Positions 25,184-33,590 of a stretch of DNA of 42,442 bases are shown piece after piece. Source of the DNA: UBA9647 sp049522195 (GTDB taxonomy: Bacteria; Bacteroidota; Ignavibacteria; UBA10030); the NCBI GenBank assembly GCA_049522195.1, contig JBEKOB010000033.1, forward strand, positions 1 through 42,442, written 5' to 3'. Made by a program: the position numbers and the translations under genes. Each line of letters begins with the position of its first letter. Position 1 is the stretch's first letter. The notes beneath the pieces are model-generated. The model saw only the letters and a program-made list of their open reading frames with translations. It had not been told where the DNA came from and did no database searches.

Positions 25184-26287
25184 TCAACGCTGGGAAGTGA
25201 AACGCTTGCGGCGGTTCCGAAGGTAATCGACGAAAATAAATTCACCGAGTTTGTTCAAGTCGGAATAATAGGCCCGTCCCTGGTTGGTCTTGGTGAATTC
25301 ATCGACAAAGTTGATCAGGTAGGGATCGCGGGCGACCATAAATGTGCTTACAACGATCTTCTCCCGGCGACACTGGACGGCCTCATCCAAAGTCTTGTTG
25401 ACGATCCGCGGGTCGAGACCGAACGAATTCTTGTAGAGCCTTCCCGCATCATCGAACATTGCCGATGGTTTCCCATCGGTGATCATAAAAATCTGCTTGT
25501 TGACATTGCCGCAACGCCGCAAGAGGCTCCGGGCGAGCTGCAGGCCGGCACGGGTGTTTGTGTGGTACGGACCGACATTCAGGAATGGGAGTTCGTTGAG
25601 GCTGACAATTTTCGCTTCGTCTCCAAAGACGACAAGCGAAAGGTAATCCTTGGGGAATTTGCTTCGAATGAGTTCAGAAAGAGCAAGTGCAACCTCCTTC
25701 GCGGGAGTGATGCGATCTTCGCCGTAGAGTATCATGCTGTGGCTGATGTCGAGCATCATCACCGTTGCACAGCTGGTCGTGTGCTCCGTTTCATAGACTT
25801 CGAGGTCCTCTTCCTTCAAGGTAAAGTCGTCGATGCCGTCCCGCTTCATCGCATTGGTCACCGTCGAGGTCAGGTCGATGTTCGTCGGTTGATCACCGAA
25901 CGACCACTTTTTCGTTTCGCTTAGCCGATCGATCCCCTTCCCGCTGTATGGTGTCTCGTGCGAACCTTCAGGCGCCTTTTTCAGGGAGCTGAACACATGC
26001 CGGAGAGCATCCTGTCGTATCCGCTGGACTCCTTTGCTCGTGAGGATGTGCGCGTCCTTGGCGTCCTCGATGAGTCCCTGTTCCTTCAATTTGTTGACAA
26101 GGTCATCGAGCGTCATAGATTTGTCAAAAAGCCCGTATTGCTCTGCGAGCTGCTGCAGCCAGCTCAACGCTTCGTCCACATCCCCGCTCGTCTGGATCAG
26201 GAGGTAACTGAAGATGGACATGAGCGATTGCAGCCGCTGCTCGTCCGTCATCGATCCGGGGGTCCATTTGCTGTAGCGAAAACGCAT
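25184..26287 (-). CDS. VWA-domain protein paired with MoxR-like ATPase
   Basis: 367 aa. The N-terminal helical region (1-165) precedes a von Willebrand A domain (about 172-350). The MIDAS is complete: D180-x-S182-x-S184 (LDISHSMI), T244 (HTNTRAG) and D271 (MITDGKPS). There is no signal peptide or transmembrane helix, so it acts in the cytoplasm. In the known MoxR-VWA pairs the AAA+ ATPase and the metal-dependent VWA protein work together as chaperones or activators of other complexes; no client is visible here. The ATPase gene is 174 bp upstream, separated by a repeat element. Confidence 0.87.
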   Translation of the reverse strand: MRFRYSKWTPGSMTDEQRLQSLMSIFSYLLIQTSGDVDEALSWLQQLAEQYGLFDKSMTLDDLVNKLKEQGLIEDAKDAHILTSKGVQRIRQDALRHVFSSLKKAPEGSHETPYSGKGIDRLSETKKWSFGDQPTNIDLTSTVTNAMKRDGIDDFTLKEEDLEVYETEHTTSCATVMMLDISHSMILYGEDRITPAKEVALALSELIRSKFPKDYLSLVVFGDEAKIVSLNELPFLNVGPYHTNTRAGLQLARSLLRRCGNVNKQIFMITDGKPSAMFDDAGRLYKNSFGLDPRIVNKTLDEAVQCRREKIVVSTFMVARDPYLINFVDEFTKTNQGRAYYSDLNKLGEFIFVDYLRNRRKRFTSQR

Positions 26288-26295
26288 GAAAAGAT

Positions 26296-26470
26296 AGTTT
26301 GAAGTTTTGGGTTTAAAGTTTAGAGTTTAAAGTTCAAAGTTTGGAGTTTGCAGTTTCGAGTTTGTATGGCACGGAGAGAATGTGACCTGAATAGAAATGC
26401 TCTTTGAAGCGAGAACATGGGACTACGGATTAAGTCGAACTTGGAACTTGAAACTCACAACTCAAAACTC
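26296..26470. repeat. Inverted-repeat element between MoxR and VWA genes
   Basis: The left side (26296-26363) consists of variations on AGTTT/AAAGTTT/TTGGAGTTT. The right side (26437-26470) is the inverse (GAACTTGGAACTTG, then ACTCAAAACTC). The ends therefore form a long imperfect inverted repeat around about 75 bp of plain sequence. The right end overlaps the stop codon of the MoxR-like gene, whose last codons (GAG TTT TGA) are part of the repeat phrase. It carries no gene and resembles the other phrase repeats of the window. Confidence 0.6.
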
Positions 26471-27967
26471 TTCTTCAATGCTCTTGCCTTTCCCTGCAAA
26501 GATGCTGCCGACAAGATCTTTGTAGGCTGTCAGCCGATCGACTTCGTCTTTTGCTATGCGGGACGACTGGTGCAGGCCATCAAGAACAAACTCCATTGCT
26601 GATGCGAATTCGTATTTGTTCGACTCCGAAAGCTTCATATGCTTCTTCGTAAGCTCGCGCAAGCCCTTTACCCTGTCCAACTCCTCGAAGTAACGATCAA
26701 GAGGCATATCATCGGCGATCTCGATCTTGTTTCCCGATTCAAACCAGCTGATGATCTTTGCGTATTCAGAGTCTTCGTGTTGGTGCGACTCGGCCTGATG
26801 TTTCGGGCGCTTCTGTAGCGGGTCGGGAAAGTACTGCTTGAAAACTTCGCGTACTGCTTTGCCGATGAGTGCTTTGCTGACCTTCGCGGGACCTTCCTGT
26901 TCCCCTTCGAAGACGAGCTCCACCTTGCCCGTCATACCCGGAAGAGCATGGGCCAGGTCGCAGATTCGTGGCACGATGCACCGGTCTCCGACAAGAATGG
27001 CCCGCCGCTCAGCGTTACTGACGAGATTTTCCATAGCAGAAATCGTGAACCGGGCACTGATTCCGGATTTCTGATCCACGTACTCGCTTTTTCTGGCTTC
27101 GAACGCAGACTGCTCAATGATCTCTTTGAAGTACTGTGGTATCCTGACTTCGCGGCCATCACGCTGAATCCAGGCTTCCTGCTCTGTGATCCTGATTGCA
27201 TCGCCGATGGTTCGAGGGTAATGTGTCAGGATCTGAGAATCTATACGGTCTTTCAACGGCGTGATAAGGTTCCCGCGGTTTGTGTAGTCCTCAGGGTTCG
27301 CAGTGAAGACGATCATCAAATCGAGGGGGATGCGGACGTTGAAGCCGCGGATCTGGATATCTTTTTCCTCCATGATGTTAAAGAGGCCGACCTGAATGCG
27401 TGGTTGCAGATCCGGCAGCTCGTTGATCGCGAAGATGCCGCGGTTCGTCCGTGGGATGATGCCGTAGTGGATCGCACCTTCGTGGGAATAGTGCAACCGT
27501 TGAGCAGCGGCTTTGATCGGATCAATGTCGCCAATGAGGTCCGCAATCGTTACGTCAGGAGTCGCCAGCTTTTCGCCGAATCGCTGTTCCCGGTGAAGCC
27601 AGTCAATCTCAACGTCATCGCCCCGTTCTTTCACAAGGTCCGTGCATCGCTTGCAGACCGGCTTGTAAGGATTGTCGTTAATCTCGCATCCTTTGACAAA
27701 CGGGATGTGTTCATCAAGAAGGGAAGGGAGCTGGCGGACGATGCGTGACTTGGCCTGCCCGCGCAATCCCAGGAGAAGAATATCATGCCGGGCAAGTATC
27801 GAATTTACAAGCGAAGGAATGACAGTCTGGTCGTATCCTATGATGCCTGGAAAAAGCGGTTCGTGGTTCTCGAGTTTGCGGATCAGGTTGTTGCGAATTT
27901 CATCCTTCACCGGTTGCACAGTATATCCGCTGTTACGGAGTTCGCCAATTGTGGCAGGAAATCTCAT
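26462..27967 (-). CDS. MoxR-like AAA+ ATPase (Mg-chelatase-type)
   Basis: 501 aa from ATG 27967, with GGGGA about 10 bp upstream; the frame also opens with TTG at 28012. Walker A is GLRGQAKS (67-74). Walker B reads GIFAINELPDL, with Asn at the usual Asp position. Sensor 1 and the arginine region are FTANPEDYTNRG and TPLKDRIDSQI. An insert with C94, C105 and C108 (GCEINDNPYKPVCKRC) could bind a metal. The C-terminal third is helical with a lid and a charged linker (QHEDSEYAK). The VWA gene follows. The pair is likely a chaperone-like machine; its client is unknown. Confidence 0.85.
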   Translation of the reverse strand: MRFPATIGELRNSGYTVQPVKDEIRNNLIRKLENHEPLFPGIIGYDQTVIPSLVNSILARHDILLLGLRGQAKSRIVRQLPSLLDEHIPFVKGCEINDNPYKPVCKRCTDLVKERGDDVEIDWLHREQRFGEKLATPDVTIADLIGDIDPIKAAAQRLHYSHEGAIHYGIIPRTNRGIFAINELPDLQPRIQVGLFNIMEEKDIQIRGFNVRIPLDLMIVFTANPEDYTNRGNLITPLKDRIDSQILTHYPRTIGDAIRITEQEAWIQRDGREVRIPQYFKEIIEQSAFEARKSEYVDQKSGISARFTISAMENLVSNAERRAILVGDRCIVPRICDLAHALPGMTGKVELVFEGEQEGPAKVSKALIGKAVREVFKQYFPDPLQKRPKHQAESHQHEDSEYAKIISWFESGNKIEIADDMPLDRYFEELDRVKGLRELTKKHMKLSESNKYEFASAMEFVLDGLHQSSRIAKDEVDRLTAYKDLVGSIFAGKGKSIEEEF

Positions 27968-28033
27968 GCCGGGTTTTTCCCCTTTGAGAAGAGTTCGTTG
28001 AATCTCCACCAATTATGTGCTATTTTGTCTCTG

Positions 28034-29086
28034 ATGGACACATCTACTAAAACACTCGTCATCCGATTTAGTTCCATCGGCGACATCGTACTCTCGACTC
28101 CGCTCCTCCGTGTTTTGCGAGCCCGCTTTCCTCAAGGTCAGATCGACTACGTCACCCGAACAGAATATGCGGAACTCGTCAAATCAAATCAGAACGTGAA
28201 CCACACGTACGAATTTGATGCGCGGGAGCGGTTTGAAGGGTTGCGTGCGCTCAAGAAAAAGATCAGGGCCGAAGGTTACGATCTCATTATCGATATCCAT
28301 GACAGTCTCCGGAGCAAGTATCTGAGAAGCCTGCGTGGACCGCGGCGAGTTGTCGTGAACAAGAGGGTGTTTGAGCGTTCGATGCTCGTTAACATGAAGA
28401 AGAACCTTTACAAAGACATAGTCTCCGTGGTCGATCGCTATATTGAGCCGCTGAACGACCTGGGCGTTCAGAACGACGGCAAAGGGCTGGAACTGCACAT
28501 ACCGGACGAAATCCTGTTCGGTGTGTCTGGGAAGATTGCCACGCTGAAACTGAATAGGTTTGAGAAAGTCGTTGGAATTTGTCCCGGAGCTCGCCACTTC
28601 ACGAAGCGCTGGCCGGCTGACCGGTTCGCAAGGGTAGGAGCTGCCTTCGCGCAGAAGATGGATGCTAAAATACTCCTGTTCGGCGGAGCGGCTGACACGT
28701 CCATCTGCAACCAGATTTGTTGGGATATCAACAACCAATCAGGTGTAGAGCGAGCCACGAGTCTCTGCGGTCAGCTTCAACTACTCGAAACGGCAGCGGC
28801 GATGGAATATTGCGATGTTATTATTACGAACGACACAGGATTGATGCACATCGCTGTGGCGATGCACAAGAAAGTCGTGGCCCTGTTTGGCTCAACAGTG
28901 CGTGAGTTTGGGTTTTTCCCGTATGACCCACAGGCAGTTGTGCTCGAGACAGAGGGGCTTGGGTGCCGGCCGTGCTCACACATCGGCAGAAGCGAATGTC
29001 CTGAAAAACATTTCAAGTGCATGACCGGGATCGAACCCGATCAGGTCTATTCGAGAGCACGGGATCTCCTGATCGAAAGTGTGTAG
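28034..29086 (+). CDS. Glycosyltransferase family 9 (heptosyltransferase-like)
   Basis: 350 aa from ATG 28034; the frame is open from 27785 but that part overlaps the divergent MoxR-like gene. GT-B fold, GT9 motifs: LVIRFSSIGDIVLSTPLLR at the N-terminus, CPGARHFTKRWPADRFA, and NDTGLMHIAVAMHKKVVALFG near the C-terminus. The family adds heptose or other sugars from nucleotide donors during lipopolysaccharide synthesis. It starts 66 bp from the divergent MoxR-like start, so a shared promoter region lies between. No strong ribosome site is seen. Confidence 0.9.
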   Translation: MDTSTKTLVIRFSSIGDIVLSTPLLRVLRARFPQGQIDYVTRTEYAELVKSNQNVNHTYEFDARERFEGLRALKKKIRAEGYDLIIDIHDSLRSKYLRSLRGPRRVVVNKRVFERSMLVNMKKNLYKDIVSVVDRYIEPLNDLGVQNDGKGLELHIPDEILFGVSGKIATLKLNRFEKVVGICPGARHFTKRWPADRFARVGAAFAQKMDAKILLFGGAADTSICNQICWDINNQSGVERATSLCGQLQLLETAAAMEYCDVIITNDTGLMHIAVAMHKKVVALFGSTVREFGFFPYDPQAVVLETEGLGCRPCSHIGRSECPEKHFKCMTGIEPDQVYSRARDLLIESV

Positions 29087-29236
29087 GGAATCAAAACGGA
29101 TGCGAGAACGAGCGGGATGCGTCAGGTACGTTGAAGTTTCGGAGAATAAATCGTATCTACGACGCAAGAGACCTGACTTCAAGGCTGACGGTATTCCTTC
29201 CTGGTGCCTTGACCTACAACGAGAATGGAGCGATTG

Positions 29237-29461
29237 ATGAAGATACGATCGATGCGGTGGAAAGAGATCCTGCAGCTGATCGCGTTCCTGCTTTTCTTTG
29301 TCCTGACCGTTGCTCTCAATCTGAATTGCAGCCAGGATGACAGCAACCCTGCATCAGATGTTTCTTGCGGGAGCGGTCATGTGTATTGGGATACGAAAGC
29401 GCTGGTGTGCAGGGATCGGGCGAACGACAAGGTCGTTCCGAGCACCTGTTGCGGCCAGTAG
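29237..29461 (+). CDS. Small Cys-rich secreted peptide
   Basis: 74 aa from ATG 29237, preceded by GGAGCGATTG; ATG 29225 is an alternative. A hydrophobic stretch (ILQLIAFLLFFVLTVAL) forms a signal segment ending at LNLNC, which may be a non-standard lipobox or a signal peptidase I site. The mature part is about 45 aa with five cysteines, including a CC pair near the end (SCGSGHVYW, LVCRDRAND, STCCGQ). It resembles small extracellular disulfide peptides; I do not recognise a named family. It is 150 bp after the GT9 gene and converges with the LiaF-like gene. Confidence 0.6.
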   Translation: MKIRSMRWKEILQLIAFLLFFVLTVALNLNCSQDDSNPASDVSCGSGHVYWDTKALVCRDRANDKVVPSTCCGQ

Positions 29462-29489
29462 ATGCCCGGAACGATCAGAAACGCCTGTT

Positions 29490-30389
29490 TCAGTATCGAT
29501 CTACTCGTACTTCGGAGACGCCGGCTGAAACATCGATGTAGATTTTCTTCGAAGCGGATTCGAAATTGGAAGTCTGATACCGACTACCGCTCATCTTTTC
29601 AAATCCCCTGATTCTTTTCCCTGACAAGGCAGTCTGAAGACGTACTTCACAACCCACCGATTCGGGGACCTCTATTGAAGTCGAAGACGCTCCCGTCTTG
29701 ACAATGACCCTCGTATCGTCTGCCCGGTCGCCGAGGCGTACCTTCATCGATGATGCCCCGGCATCAATCCTCAGTTCCTCGACCTTAAATGGGCTCAGAT
29801 CAAAATTCCCCGATGCGGCACCAACCTGAATGTTGATAGTCCAGCTGGGATGTGGATTGAGGCGAACGTCAACGTGGTTGCGACCGTTCCCAAAGTTCCA
29901 TCCTCTGTTTCGTCCGCGGAAATCGAGCGTGACAAATGCTGAGTGATCCGATTGCTCACGCGTGAGAGTGTACTTCCCGAAGTTGACTTCCGTTTCTGCT
30001 TTTATCAGCTGGCTCGTCGTGTCGCGGATGTAGAAGCGTCCTGCGCCGGACTGCAGGCGAAATGTCGCTTTCTCTGTGTTTGGAGCGAACGGTTCCTCGA
30101 ATTTCTGCTGGAACCCATCCCCTGAGACAAACTCAAAATCGTTGTGGAACCATGAAGACGTCGCTGCTGCCGCGATCATGAACAACAAGAGGAATATCAT
30201 GAGGACCACAACATACCACGGCGTCCGCTGTTTGCCGATAAGGATGGAGAGGCCCCAGAATACTAAAATCATCGGCCACAGTCTCCAGATCGTGTCCCAG
30301 TTGACATTCAGCATGCCAAGGTTGTTGAAGAGGAAAAGTCCACCGATGGCAATAAGGAGGACTCCCCAGAAAAGGGTGCTCAATCTCAT
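29490..30389 (-). CDS. LiaF-like membrane protein
   Basis: 299 aa. Four hydrophobic N-terminal segments (LFWGVLLIAIGGLFLFNN, then WPMILVFWGLSILIG, and VVLMIFLLLFMIAAAA) fit the LiaI/LiaF-type DUF5668 membrane part. The C-terminal beta-rich part (about 120-295) has repeating R/D/S-G patterns (GASSMKVRLGD, GASSTSIEVPE) like the LiaF/toast-rack beta-helix. A strong GGAGG site lies 6 bp upstream of the ATG. It is 12 bp downstream of the PspC-domain gene, making an envelope-stress type pair. Confidence 0.82.
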   Translation of the reverse strand: MRLSTLFWGVLLIAIGGLFLFNNLGMLNVNWDTIWRLWPMILVFWGLSILIGKQRTPWYVVVLMIFLLLFMIAAAATSSWFHNDFEFVSGDGFQQKFEEPFAPNTEKATFRLQSGAGRFYIRDTTSQLIKAETEVNFGKYTLTREQSDHSAFVTLDFRGRNRGWNFGNGRNHVDVRLNPHPSWTINIQVGAASGNFDLSPFKVEELRIDAGASSMKVRLGDRADDTRVIVKTGASSTSIEVPESVGCEVRLQTALSGKRIRGFEKMSGSRYQTSNFESASKKIYIDVSAGVSEVRVDRY

Positions 30390-30401
30390 AACTACCTCCG
30401 C

Positions 30402-30836
30402 TTAGGAATGGCTTGGTCGGACTGCCTTGTAGAGTAATCCCGCGCCGATTGCGACCAGAATGAGCGGCCACCAATCTCCAAAATTGAAATCTGGAAGGAA
30501 ATTCTGACCGAGGAAAAGAAGGCCGAGTACAAGAAGTACGAGACCCCCGACAATGCTCCCGCGCCGATGAGCTTCTTCGGGTTTTGCAGTCTGTGCGGGT
30601 TGCGGTGGTACGTTTGGTTGTTGATGTTCGGGTGGCATGGTCATAGTATTTTCCCTTGGTTGTTCAGGTATGATGATCCAGGCAATGATATACGCGAGAA
30701 TTCCGACTCCTCCCGCGAAGAAGGCGACAATGAACAGGATTCTGGCAAGGACGGGGTCAATATCAAGATATTCCCCAATGCCTCCCGCCACACCGCCGAT
30801 GACTTTGTGCGTTCTGGAACGATAGAGACGTTTCAT
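30402..30836 (-). CDS. PspC-domain membrane protein
   Basis: 144 aa from ATG 30836 with GGGAG 7 bp upstream (a TTG two codons earlier also opens the frame). The N-terminus is a PspC domain: KVIGGVAGGIGEYLDIDP, then a membrane helix ARILFIVAFFAGGVGILAYI. A Pro/Gln-rich linker follows, then a second DUF5668-like helix pair (GGLVLLVLGLLFLGQNF). In known systems PspC-type proteins sense envelope stress. Coupled with the LiaF-like gene downstream. Confidence 0.88.
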   Translation of the reverse strand: MKRLYRSRTHKVIGGVAGGIGEYLDIDPVLARILFIVAFFAGGVGILAYIIAWIIIPEQPRENTMTMPPEHQQPNVPPQPAQTAKPEEAHRRGSIVGGLVLLVLGLLFLGQNFLPDFNFGDWWPLILVAIGAGLLYKAVRPSHS

Positions 30837-30903
30837 GGTCAATCTCCCTTCACACCAGAATTACGGGGTGTTTGACGGAAATGTTGCAGGCAGACGTGCT
30901 TTG

Positions 30904-31923
30904 TCACGAATGGGAAATTGTCCCTCCTCCTCTGAGGGCGAGATCGAGCACTTTCTGATGATGCCAGGCCTCTTTTCCGGGAACAGGTGACTCCATTCCG
31001 TTGAGAATGCAGTCCGAGAATGCGGTGACTTCGTCCACATAGAGATTGGGGACGTTGAAATCAATTGTCTGTTCTTCCGTTTCAATTGTGTCGGTCCTGT
31101 GAATAACGTTAAGCCTGACCCGCGTTGCGCTGAGAGTGAAATCAGTCGAAGATGCGAGTCCATCCGTCCCGATGATCTCGATGTAGATGTGGCGAGTGGG
31201 TGCTTCGAAGGAGCATGTAATGGAAGCAAGCGTTCCTTTGGAGTACTGGAGTCCAAGGATCGCTGTCCGTTCCGTTGCGGTGGCAGTAGGCAAAGGTGAC
31301 AGCATGGATTGCACGGAGCGAACCTGATCATCAAGGATGTAGGAGAGCGTGTCAAGACAATGGATACCGATGTCAAAAACCGGACCGCCGCCGGCGACTG
31401 CGCGATCATAGAACCATAACCGTTTAGAAAGCCGGGCATTGAACGAGTAATCGGCCTTTGCTGAAATGATTCGTCCGAGGCTCCCGGACTGGACGAGATC
31501 GCGGAGCCGTCGAACGACCGGCGAGAATCGCACCACCTGGCCGACCATCAGCTTCACGCGGTGCTGTTCGCACTCATCAATCATGTGTTGCGCTTCGGAC
31601 GCGTTCATTGCTATCGGCTTTTCGACTAGCACGTGTTTGCCGCCCCTTGCCGCAGTTACTGTTTCGTCGTGGTGGGCGGAGTTTGCCGAGACAATGAAAA
31701 CAGCGTCAACGTCGGGACAAGCAACCAGCTCTGCCGGGGAAGAGAAGGCATAGGGGACAGAGAGCGCATCAGCCTTCTGCCGTGCCAGCGCGAGCGATCG
31801 TTTTTGGATCGCTACAAGTTCGGAATTTGGTGAATCCTTGATAGCGCCCGCAATAGCCCTCTCTGCAAAAAGCCCGAACCCGATTATGCCGTACCGTATT
31901 TTTCTCGTCTGTGTGTCAGTCAT
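30904..31923 (-). CDS. Gfo/Idh/MocA-family oxidoreductase
   Basis: 339 aa NAD(P)-dependent dehydrogenase. The N-terminal Rossmann motif is GIIGFGLFAERAI, and the family's E-K-P motif is VLVEKPIAMNASEAQ. The C-terminal alpha/beta domain has FDIGIHCLDTLSYIL, with D and H of the catalytic region. The substrate is likely a sugar or cyclitol; it cannot be refined from sequence. A TTAGGATC site lies upstream of the start. The deacetylase-like gene ends 9 bp upstream, so the two are co-transcribed and may act on one carbohydrate. Confidence 0.87.
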   Translation of the reverse strand: MTDTQTRKIRYGIIGFGLFAERAIAGAIKDSPNSELVAIQKRSLALARQKADALSVPYAFSSPAELVACPDVDAVFIVSANSAHHDETVTAARGGKHVLVEKPIAMNASEAQHMIDECEQHRVKLMVGQVVRFSPVVRRLRDLVQSGSLGRIISAKADYSFNARLSKRLWFYDRAVAGGGPVFDIGIHCLDTLSYILDDQVRSVQSMLSPLPTATATERTAILGLQYSKGTLASITCSFEAPTRHIYIEIIGTDGLASSTDFTLSATRVRLNVIHRTDTIETEEQTIDFNVPNLYVDEVTAFSDCILNGMESPVPGKEAWHHQKVLDLALRGGGTISHS

Positions 31924-31932
31924 TTCTTGATC

Positions 31933-32718
31933 CTAAGGGATGGATTTGTCCAAAGGAGTGAAGCGATATCCTCTTCCCTCCAAGGTCGTGATAAGGTCAT
32001 CGAGCCGGAAGTAGAACTTGTCCTTTCGCCGCGGATCAGTCCCGATATGTGTAAGAAGAAGGAAGCCGTTTAGTCCATCGGGCTTTTCAGATTCAAAACG
32101 AAGGATCCGCGCATAAATGGTATCCGAGCTGAAGTACTGTTTACCCAGCTCGGGATGTGTCCAGTCGGCATTCGAATAGGTGCCAGGTGTGAAATTGACC
32201 AGGATCAGTTCAAGTTCTTTCGTCCAGGTGCTGATGGAGTCGTTGTACCATTCATATGGTGGAAGGAAGTACCGGGCGTCAGACTGGCTGATACCGAAAC
32301 GCTTCATTTCCTTGTAGCAAGACCTGAGGTCGAGCTGGAAAGAATCTTTCGTGACGAGAAGTGAATCACGTTTCTCCCATGAACAGTACAACAAATGCTT
32401 GTCGGAATGGGCGCCGAGGTAATGACCATCCTTCCTCAGCGAAGTTATGATATCGGCAAACTGGCGGTTACGATAGAAATCGCCGGTGAAGAAAAAGGAG
32501 GCTTTGATATCGTGCTTCTTGAGCATGCCGCGGATGAATTCACCGCCGTCAGCAAACTCGTGGCCGGTAAAGATGAGATGGATTTCCTTCTTCGCTCGAT
32601 CAGTTCTAATGATCCCGCCGGCTTGAATATCGAACAAATTCTTCGGGTGCTGCTGAAGGATCGGAAAGATCCAGATTGTCAGGCTGCCAAGGACGAGAGC
32701 AATAATCTTCACGGTCAT
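31933..32718 (-). CDS. Polysaccharide deacetylase-like protein with altered motif 1
   Basis: 261 aa, an N-terminal membrane anchor or signal (IIALVLGSLTIWIFPIL), then a NodB-type domain. Motif 2 is GAHSDKHLLY, motif 3 is RYFLPPYEWYND, and the late motif is LLTHIGTDPRRKD. Motif 1, normally TFDDG with the catalytic Asp, reads IFTGHEFADGGEF: the DD pair is absent, and the nearest Asp is displaced by several residues. It may be a divergent active subfamily or a non-catalytic binder. It is the upstream gene of a pair with the Gfo/Idh/MocA gene (9 bp). Confidence 0.75.
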   Translation of the reverse strand: MTVKIIALVLGSLTIWIFPILQQHPKNLFDIQAGGIIRTDRAKKEIHLIFTGHEFADGGEFIRGMLKKHDIKASFFFTGDFYRNRQFADIITSLRKDGHYLGAHSDKHLLYCSWEKRDSLLVTKDSFQLDLRSCYKEMKRFGISQSDARYFLPPYEWYNDSISTWTKELELILVNFTPGTYSNADWTHPELGKQYFSSDTIYARILRFESEKPDGLNGFLLLTHIGTDPRRKDKFYFRLDDLITTLEGRGYRFTPLDKSIP

Positions 32719-32883
32719 TTTCAGGGAAGTAAAGGGCGAAGATAGTCATAGCCAATATAGCGGAATGGGATGGGAATTTCAAAAGCAATATACGACATCC
32801 AGGAAAACCCAGAACCGTCGATTGCTGGAAAAAGGTAAGAAACGACGTGAAGAAGGGGGGCGGTGACGTGTTGCAGCTTGAGG

Positions 32884-32930
32884 GAATAAAAAACACAAAG
32901 AGGGTGTCAGATGAAGCTTGACAACCCTCT
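32884..32930 (-). terminator. Rho-independent terminator of the secreted protein gene
   Basis: On the minus strand AGAGGGTTGTCA (32930-32919) pairs with TGACACCCTCT (32909-32899), one bulged base and a 9-nt loop. A T-rich run follows (complement of GAATAAAAAACA, 32884-32895). It is 38 bp past the stop of the gene 32968-33468 and in the right direction for it. Confidence 0.8.
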
Positions 32931-32967
32931 CTGTGCAGCTTGGAGGCAACGTGGCGGATCGGAACTC

Positions 32968-33468
32968 TTAGTTGGTCAGCGTCAGCGTCACAATCTTCGC
33001 CGTTGACGTAAGCACACCGGCGGAAGCAAGCGCACCGAAGGTGTAGGTGATCGCCTGGTTTGCATCGGCGCCGAGGGCAATGTTCGACACGACGTTTGCA
33101 GCACTAACCGGGGTCGTGGCGGAGATGTCAACTGTTCCCGCACTGGTTCCCTTTGTGCTGGCAAGGTTCAGCTGAAGCGTGTAGCCGGCTGTAAGAGCAG
33201 TGTTCAGGTTTGCAGTGATCTTGACTGTTGAAGCGAAATTCTGTGTGATGCTATAACTGGTGGAAGCATCGCTGACTGACGTCAAAGTATTGTTTCCGGC
33301 AGTACCAGTGGTGATGGTCATTGCACCGGGGTTGCCAGAGGTTGCGATCTTATAGACTGCGTTGACAGCCAGCGTGACATTCTGTGTAGCCGTGGCTTGC
33401 GCCATTGCGTTCTGGGCGACTGCGAAGCTGAGGACTACGAGGGCGATAACTACGATTGACTTTTTCAT
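32968..33468 (-). CDS. Secreted Thr/Ala-rich beta protein
   Basis: 166 aa from ATG 33468, with TTGGAGTC as ribosome site; the longer frame to 33528 lacks one. A clean signal peptide (KKSIVVIALVVLSFAVAQNAMAQA) is followed by about 140 residues very rich in Thr, Ala, Ser and Asn, with few charges and alternating hydrophobic patterns (VTLAVNAVYKIA, ITYTFGALAS, TAKIVTLTLTN). That suggests an all-beta extracellular structural protein such as a fibre or fimbria-like subunit. No T9SS sorting domain is present. I recognise no family. It stands alone, with its own candidate promoter and a strong terminator, implying high, independent expression. Confidence 0.75.
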   Translation of the reverse strand: MKKSIVVIALVVLSFAVAQNAMAQATATQNVTLAVNAVYKIATSGNPGAMTITTGTAGNNTLTSVSDASTSYSITQNFASTVKITANLNTALTAGYTLQLNLASTKGTSAGTVDISATTPVSAANVVSNIALGADANQAITYTFGALASAGVLTSTAKIVTLTLTN

Positions 33469-33523
33469 TGTTGACTCCAAGTTAGGGTTTTTTGAGTTTG
33501 TTTTCATATCTGTATCAGTATAT

Positions 33524-33539
33524 CTCAAGGTACGTGCCA
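33524..33539 (-). promoter_or_regulatory. Sigma54-like -24/-12 promoter candidate
   Basis: On the minus strand the sequence reads TGGCACGTACCTTGAG, against the sigma54 consensus TGGCACG-N4-TTGC(A/T). All -24 bases match and TTG of the -12 element matches; the final C is A. It is 55 bp upstream of the start at 33468, a sensible leader length. No sigma54 activator gene is in the window, so this stays a candidate. Confidence 0.4.
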
Positions 33540-33590
33540 GAATGAAAGTCGCATCTTTAGCCTAATTTTGCTGTGTTCTCTTGTTCGCGT

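Noticed and set aside
26948..27748. 266-aa plus-strand frame opposite the MoxR-like ATPase
   Set aside because: Shadow frame; the minus strand has Walker A and sensor motifs.
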